This document shows positions 61,206-64,000 of a stretch of DNA of 64,000 bases, one piece after another. The DNA comes from Clostridium sp. CF012 (GTDB lineage Bacteria; Bacillota; Clostridia; Clostridiales; Clostridiaceae): assembly GCF_018861755.1 (NCBI RefSeq), contig NZ_JAHLEF010000018.1:26388-90387 (forward strand). The letters run 5' to 3'. The position numbers were made by a program, and so were the translations under genes. Positions within the stretch are counted from its first letter, which is position 1, and the number at the start of each line of letters is the position of its first letter. Under the pieces are notes generated by a model. That model worked only from the letters and a program-made list of their open reading frames with translations, was not told where the DNA came from and searched no databases.

Positions 61206-61670
61206 ATGGAAGATAGTATATTCCCCACAATTAATATTGAAGAAGATTTTATTTTAGAGAATTATGATGAAGTCATAGTAGAAGAAACAGAACTAGTAAA
61301 AATGGGCAGAGGTTTTAAATTTGATTTTGCAAATAAAAAATTTATAGTTGAGGCTGGGAAAGTAAAGGAAACCACGGAGTTAGAAACTATAGAACAGTGG
61401 GTATGTTTAACTTTAATGACTTATAAAGATAAATATAATGTTTATACAAATTCCAATTTTTATTGCAATATAGAAGATTTAATTGGTCAGAAACCAAATG
61501 CTTTTATGTTAGCAGAGTTGCAGCGTGAGATTAAAGAATCATTGATTAAACATAGATATATAAGTTCTATAGAAAATTTTACAATTATTTATGAGAAAAG
61601 AACTTTAACTGTAGGATTTGATGTAACTCTTATGAATAATTCTATTCTACCTATAAACCAAAAAATATAA
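61206..61670 (+). CDS. XkdS-like (DUF2634) phage baseplate protein
   Basis: The 154-residue protein opens with an acidic stretch (SIFPTINIEEDFILENYDEV) and has GRGFKFDFANKKFIVEAGKV, EQWVCLTLMTYKDKYNVYTN and the closing KRTLTVGFDVTLM, fitting DUF2634. This family corresponds to the gp25-like baseplate wedge of PBSX-type tails. It starts immediately after the XkdR-like gene without a gap. Confidence 0.78.
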   Translation: MEDSIFPTINIEEDFILENYDEVIVEETELVKMGRGFKFDFANKKFIVEAGKVKETTELETIEQWVCLTLMTYKDKYNVYTNSNFYCNIEDLIGQKPNAFMLAELQREIKESLIKHRYISSIENFTIIYEKRTLTVGFDVTLMNNSILPINQKI

Positions 61671-61688
61671 GAGGTGAGGTGATAAGAT

Positions 61689-62789
61689 ATGTTTGAAAAT
61701 AAAACAGTGCCTAATATAACTACAGAAATGCTAAGAAATATTGATGATAGTTATGAAAAAACAGTAGGAAATCCAACTGCCGATATAGTTACAAGTTTTG
61801 CCATAGAAAGTAAAAATTTATGGTTAGAACTAGCAAATTTATTTAATAAATTAGATGTAGATTTATTGGTGGGAGATGAATTAACAAAATATGTTTTACA
61901 AAGAAAAGCTATTATTAGAAAAATATCTAATAAAGCTAAAGCAAATTTAACTATTACAGGAAATGGGAATATAGTAATAGGAGATTTGTTCTCTACAAGT
62001 AGTGATATACAATTTAAATCACTGGAAAGTATTACAGTTGTGGGTACTGTTATTGTAAAAGTAGAAGCACTCATTGGTGGAATAAATGGAAACGTAGGAG
62101 CAAATAGTATAACTCAATTCCCAGTTACATTAGCAGGGATAATAACTTGCAATAATCCTTTATCAAGTTATGACGGATTTGAGGAAGAAACAGATGATAG
62201 TATTAGAGCGAGATATTACGAAGCTTTACAGGTTGCACCTACTAGTGGGAATAAATATCATTATTTAAAATGGGCAAAGGAGAAAACAGGGGTTGGAGAT
62301 GCTAAAGTTATTCCTCTTTGGAATGGTGACAAAACTGTTAAATTAATAATTATAGATTCTAACAAACAAGTGGCTAGTACAGATGTTGTTGCAAGTGTAC
62401 AAAATTATATAGACCCAAAAGGAATATATGATTCAATTACAAGTAAATGGAGTACATGGGGAACTGGTTCAGGTCAAGCACCAATTGGAGCATACTGTAC
62501 GGTAGTAAGTGCCACAAGTAAATTAATAAATATAGATTTAGTAGATATACAAGAAGAAACAAATTACACACTTGTAGATATTACAAACTCTTTAAAAATT
62601 AATATAGCTACTTATCTTAAAGAGGTCGCTTTTAAACAAGATTATGTTAGTTATGCAAAAATTGGTAATGTAATCCTAAATACTATAGGTGTAGCTGACT
62701 ATACAACCTTAACTATAAATGGTGGTAACATTAATATCCCTATCTTAAATGAGGAAGTCGCAATATTAGGTGTGGTTAATGTTGTATAA
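61689..62789 (+). CDS. XkdT-like baseplate J protein
   Basis: The 366-residue protein matches the baseplate J/gp47 family: DDSYEKTVGNPTADIVTSFA near the start, GDELTKYVLQRKAIIRK, and SYDGFEEETDDSIRARYYEA with GNKYHYLKWAKEKTGVGDAK near 175-200. It forms the baseplate periphery of contractile tails. GAGGTGAGG precedes the ATG. The 3' end overlaps the next gene by 11 bases. Confidence 0.88.
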   Translation: MFENKTVPNITTEMLRNIDDSYEKTVGNPTADIVTSFAIESKNLWLELANLFNKLDVDLLVGDELTKYVLQRKAIIRKISNKAKANLTITGNGNIVIGDLFSTSSDIQFKSLESITVVGTVIVKVEALIGGINGNVGANSITQFPVTLAGIITCNNPLSSYDGFEEETDDSIRARYYEALQVAPTSGNKYHYLKWAKEKTGVGDAKVIPLWNGDKTVKLIIIDSNKQVASTDVVASVQNYIDPKGIYDSITSKWSTWGTGSGQAPIGAYCTVVSATSKLINIDLVDIQEETNYTLVDITNSLKINIATYLKEVAFKQDYVSYAKIGNVILNTIGVADYTTLTINGGNINIPILNEEVAILGVVNVV

Positions 62790-63219
62790 AGATAATTTAA
62801 TAAATAATATGCACAAAGTATATAGAGAGGACTTATGGTTACAAGAAATCTTTAAAAGTGGTGGAATTTCATTAACTGATATAAAAAATGATATGAGAAA
62901 ACTAGATGACAGTTATTGGTTTGATACAATACCATTGGAATTTCTACCAATTTATGAAACAGTTTTAAAAATAAAAACTAATCCTTTAAATAAAATTGAA
63001 GACAGGAGAAGTTTTATTGAAGCCAAGTGGAAATCAAATGGTAAATGTGACTTAAAACTAATACAAGCCGTATGCACATCTTGGAAAAATGGTAGTGTAG
63101 AAGTGAGTTTCATAGATGGTAAAATACAATTAAAATTTAATGGGGCGTATGGAATACTGGATCTATGTCAATATCTTAGACACAAAAAGTTGAACTTTTT
63201 ATGCGGTTGTCCTAGCTAA
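62779..63219 (+). pseudogene. XkdU-like (DUF2313) tail protein, truncated by an insertion sequence
   Basis: The protein follows the XkdU pattern: YREDLWLQEIFKSGGISLTD, IPLEFLPIYETVLKIKTNP and the RRSFIEAKWKSNGKCDLKL segment with VCTSWKNGSVEV. Family members are near 190 residues. Here phage-like sequence ends near 63157 (about 126 codons) and the last 20 codons come from the insertion sequence. The ATG at 62779 has AGGTG about 7 bases upstream. Confidence 0.75.
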
Positions 63220-64000
63220 ATCTTCACATTTTTGAGGGGATATATAACCGATGCTACTGTGTATTCTTTTTATATTATACCAGGCCTCTATATACTCAAA
63301 TATCGCCAGTCGTGCGGCGTTATAATCATAGTAATTAACAAGGTGAACTTCTTCTTTTTTTAATGAGGCATGGAAAGATTCAATACAAGCATTATCATAA
63401 GGGCAGCCCTTACCACTAAAAGAATGGGCAATAATTTCGATGCTTAATATATATTCTTTAAAAGCGGAGCTTGTATACTGACATCCTAAGTCACTGTGGA
63501 GGATCAATGGCCTTGTCGGCCTCTGAAGCTTTATGGCGTTTTTTACAGCTTGCAGAGCAAGGGTAGTATCAATAGATTTAGACATTGCATGACCAATTAT
63601 TTTTCTGGTATACAGATCCATAACTGAGGCTAAATAGCACCAACCATCTTTAATTGTGTGAATATAAGTAATATCTGTTACCCACTTTTCATTTATTGTA
63701 GTAGTGCTAAAATCTCTTTTTAAAATGTTTTCTTGTTCTTCTATTTTCCGTTTAGATGATGATGGTCTGTATTTTCTTATTATTATAGATTTTATCCCTA
63801 GTTTCTTCATTAATCTCTGAGTCCTTTTTATGCTAATATTTATGCCAACTTCCTTTAATGACTCATTTATTTTATGTGCTCCATATCGGCTTTTACTGGC
63901 TATATGGATATCCATAATCACTTTTCCTATGTTTATATTTTCAATTTCTCTACTACTTGGTTTCTTATTAAGGTATTGGTAATAAGAGCTCCTAGATACC
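63158..64000 (-). mobile_element. IS3-family insertion sequence (IS150-like), incomplete at the window edge
   Basis: The element carries an orfB-type transposase on the minus strand and its 3' end lies in the XkdU-like gene. A probable terminus starts TGGATCTATGTCAATATCTT at 63158, with the TG end common to IS3-family members. The other end and orfA lie beyond position 64000, so inverted repeats and target duplication cannot be compared. Confidence 0.8.
63199..64000 (-). CDS. IS3-family transposase OrfB (partial, runs off the window)
   Basis: At least 267 residues are visible. The DDE catalytic domain is complete: D in NEKWVTDITYIHT, D in LILHSDLGCQYTSS, E in NACIESFHASLKKEEVHL. Upstream is the HTH_21-type region SRYGAHKINESLKEVGINIS. 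The frame stays open to the window edge through VSRSSYYQYLNKKPSSREIE, the usual OrfB N-terminus, so GTG at 63921 is not the real start. In IS3 elements OrfB is made as an OrfAB frameshift fusion. Confidence 0.93.
   Translation of the reverse strand, partial: VSRSSYYQYLNKKPSSREIENINIGKVIMDIHIASKSRYGAHKINESLKEVGINISIKRTQRLMKKLGIKSIIIRKYRPSSSKRKIEEQENILKRDFSTTTINEKWVTDITYIHTIKDGWCYLASVMDLYTRKIIGHAMSKSIDTTLALQAVKNAIKLQRPTRPLILHSDLGCQYTSSAFKEYILSIEIIAHSFSGKGCPYDNACIESFHASLKKEEVHLVNYYDYNAARLAIFEYIEAWYNIKRIHSSIGYISPQKCEDLARTTA

Overview
The window reads as the chromosome of a low-GC, spore-forming, anaerobic member of the Firmicutes, most likely Clostridium sensu stricto. The supports are strong AGGAGG-type ribosome sites throughout, a complete spoIIAA-spoIIAB-sigF operon, the short clostridial spoVAC-spoVAD-spoVAE set, yunB, an oxygen-sensitive 4-hydroxybutyryl-CoA dehydratase pathway and a CamA-like adenine methyltransferase. 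I found no tRNA, rRNA or CRISPR array.

Layout. (1) 1-9924: part of an exopolysaccharide or cell-wall glycan locus: sugar dehydrogenase, hexapeptide acyltransferase, several glycosyltransferases, a Wzy/WaaL-like polymerase or ligase, the initiating polyprenyl-phosphate sugar transferase and a WecG/TagA enzyme. (2) 9958-11581: nitroreductase and an EamA transporter. (3) 11766-16243: histidine degradation (hutH, ftcD, hutI, fchA) feeding one-carbon units to tetrahydrofolate; urocanase is absent here, and a CodY-like box lies upstream. (4) 16410-22371: a CamA-like DNA methyltransferase, then a tightly coupled operon of acyl carrier protein, AMP-dependent ligase, LuxE and LuxC with a sigma-54 promoter. 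(5) 22514-33479: a CBS-PAS-AAA+ sigma-54 activator, then a C. kluyveri-type succinate-to-crotonyl-CoA block (AspT-family transporter, abfD, NifU-like protein, cat2, cat1, sucD, 4hbD). It has two more sigma-54 promoters and two Rex-like boxes buried in long palindromes. (6) 33622-50035: spermidine synthase, sporulation genes, PBP1A, hpt, an HflX with an N-terminal JAMM-like domain, and housekeeping or unknown genes ending at yebC. (7) 50184-64000: a decayed mobile region. It holds a tyrosine recombinase, small secreted or membrane proteins, a coiled-coil/HNH nuclease pair, an XRE repressor facing a divergent operon, PBSX-like contractile-tail genes that begin at a deletion junction, and an IS3-family element inserted in the last tail gene.

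The best candidate for an undescribed system is at 55285-57372. An XRE repressor and a promoter with phased direct repeats control an unknown 161-aa protein and a fusion of a MazF/PemK-like domain to a TPR-like domain. A 49-codon secreted peptide gene with a perfect ribosome site follows. This has the form of a Rap-Phr (RRNPP) peptide-signalling cassette in which the receptor carries a toxin-like domain instead of a DNA-binding one. A strong internal ribosome site sits exactly between the two domains.

Other points of note: the probable sigma-54 regulon built around fermentation and fatty-aldehyde chemistry, the Rex-like boxes with covarying outer arms, the CamA-like orphan methyltransferase, and probable AUU start codons at 8827 and possibly 41106. 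All family assignments are from reading the sequence and memory of the families; no database search was run.
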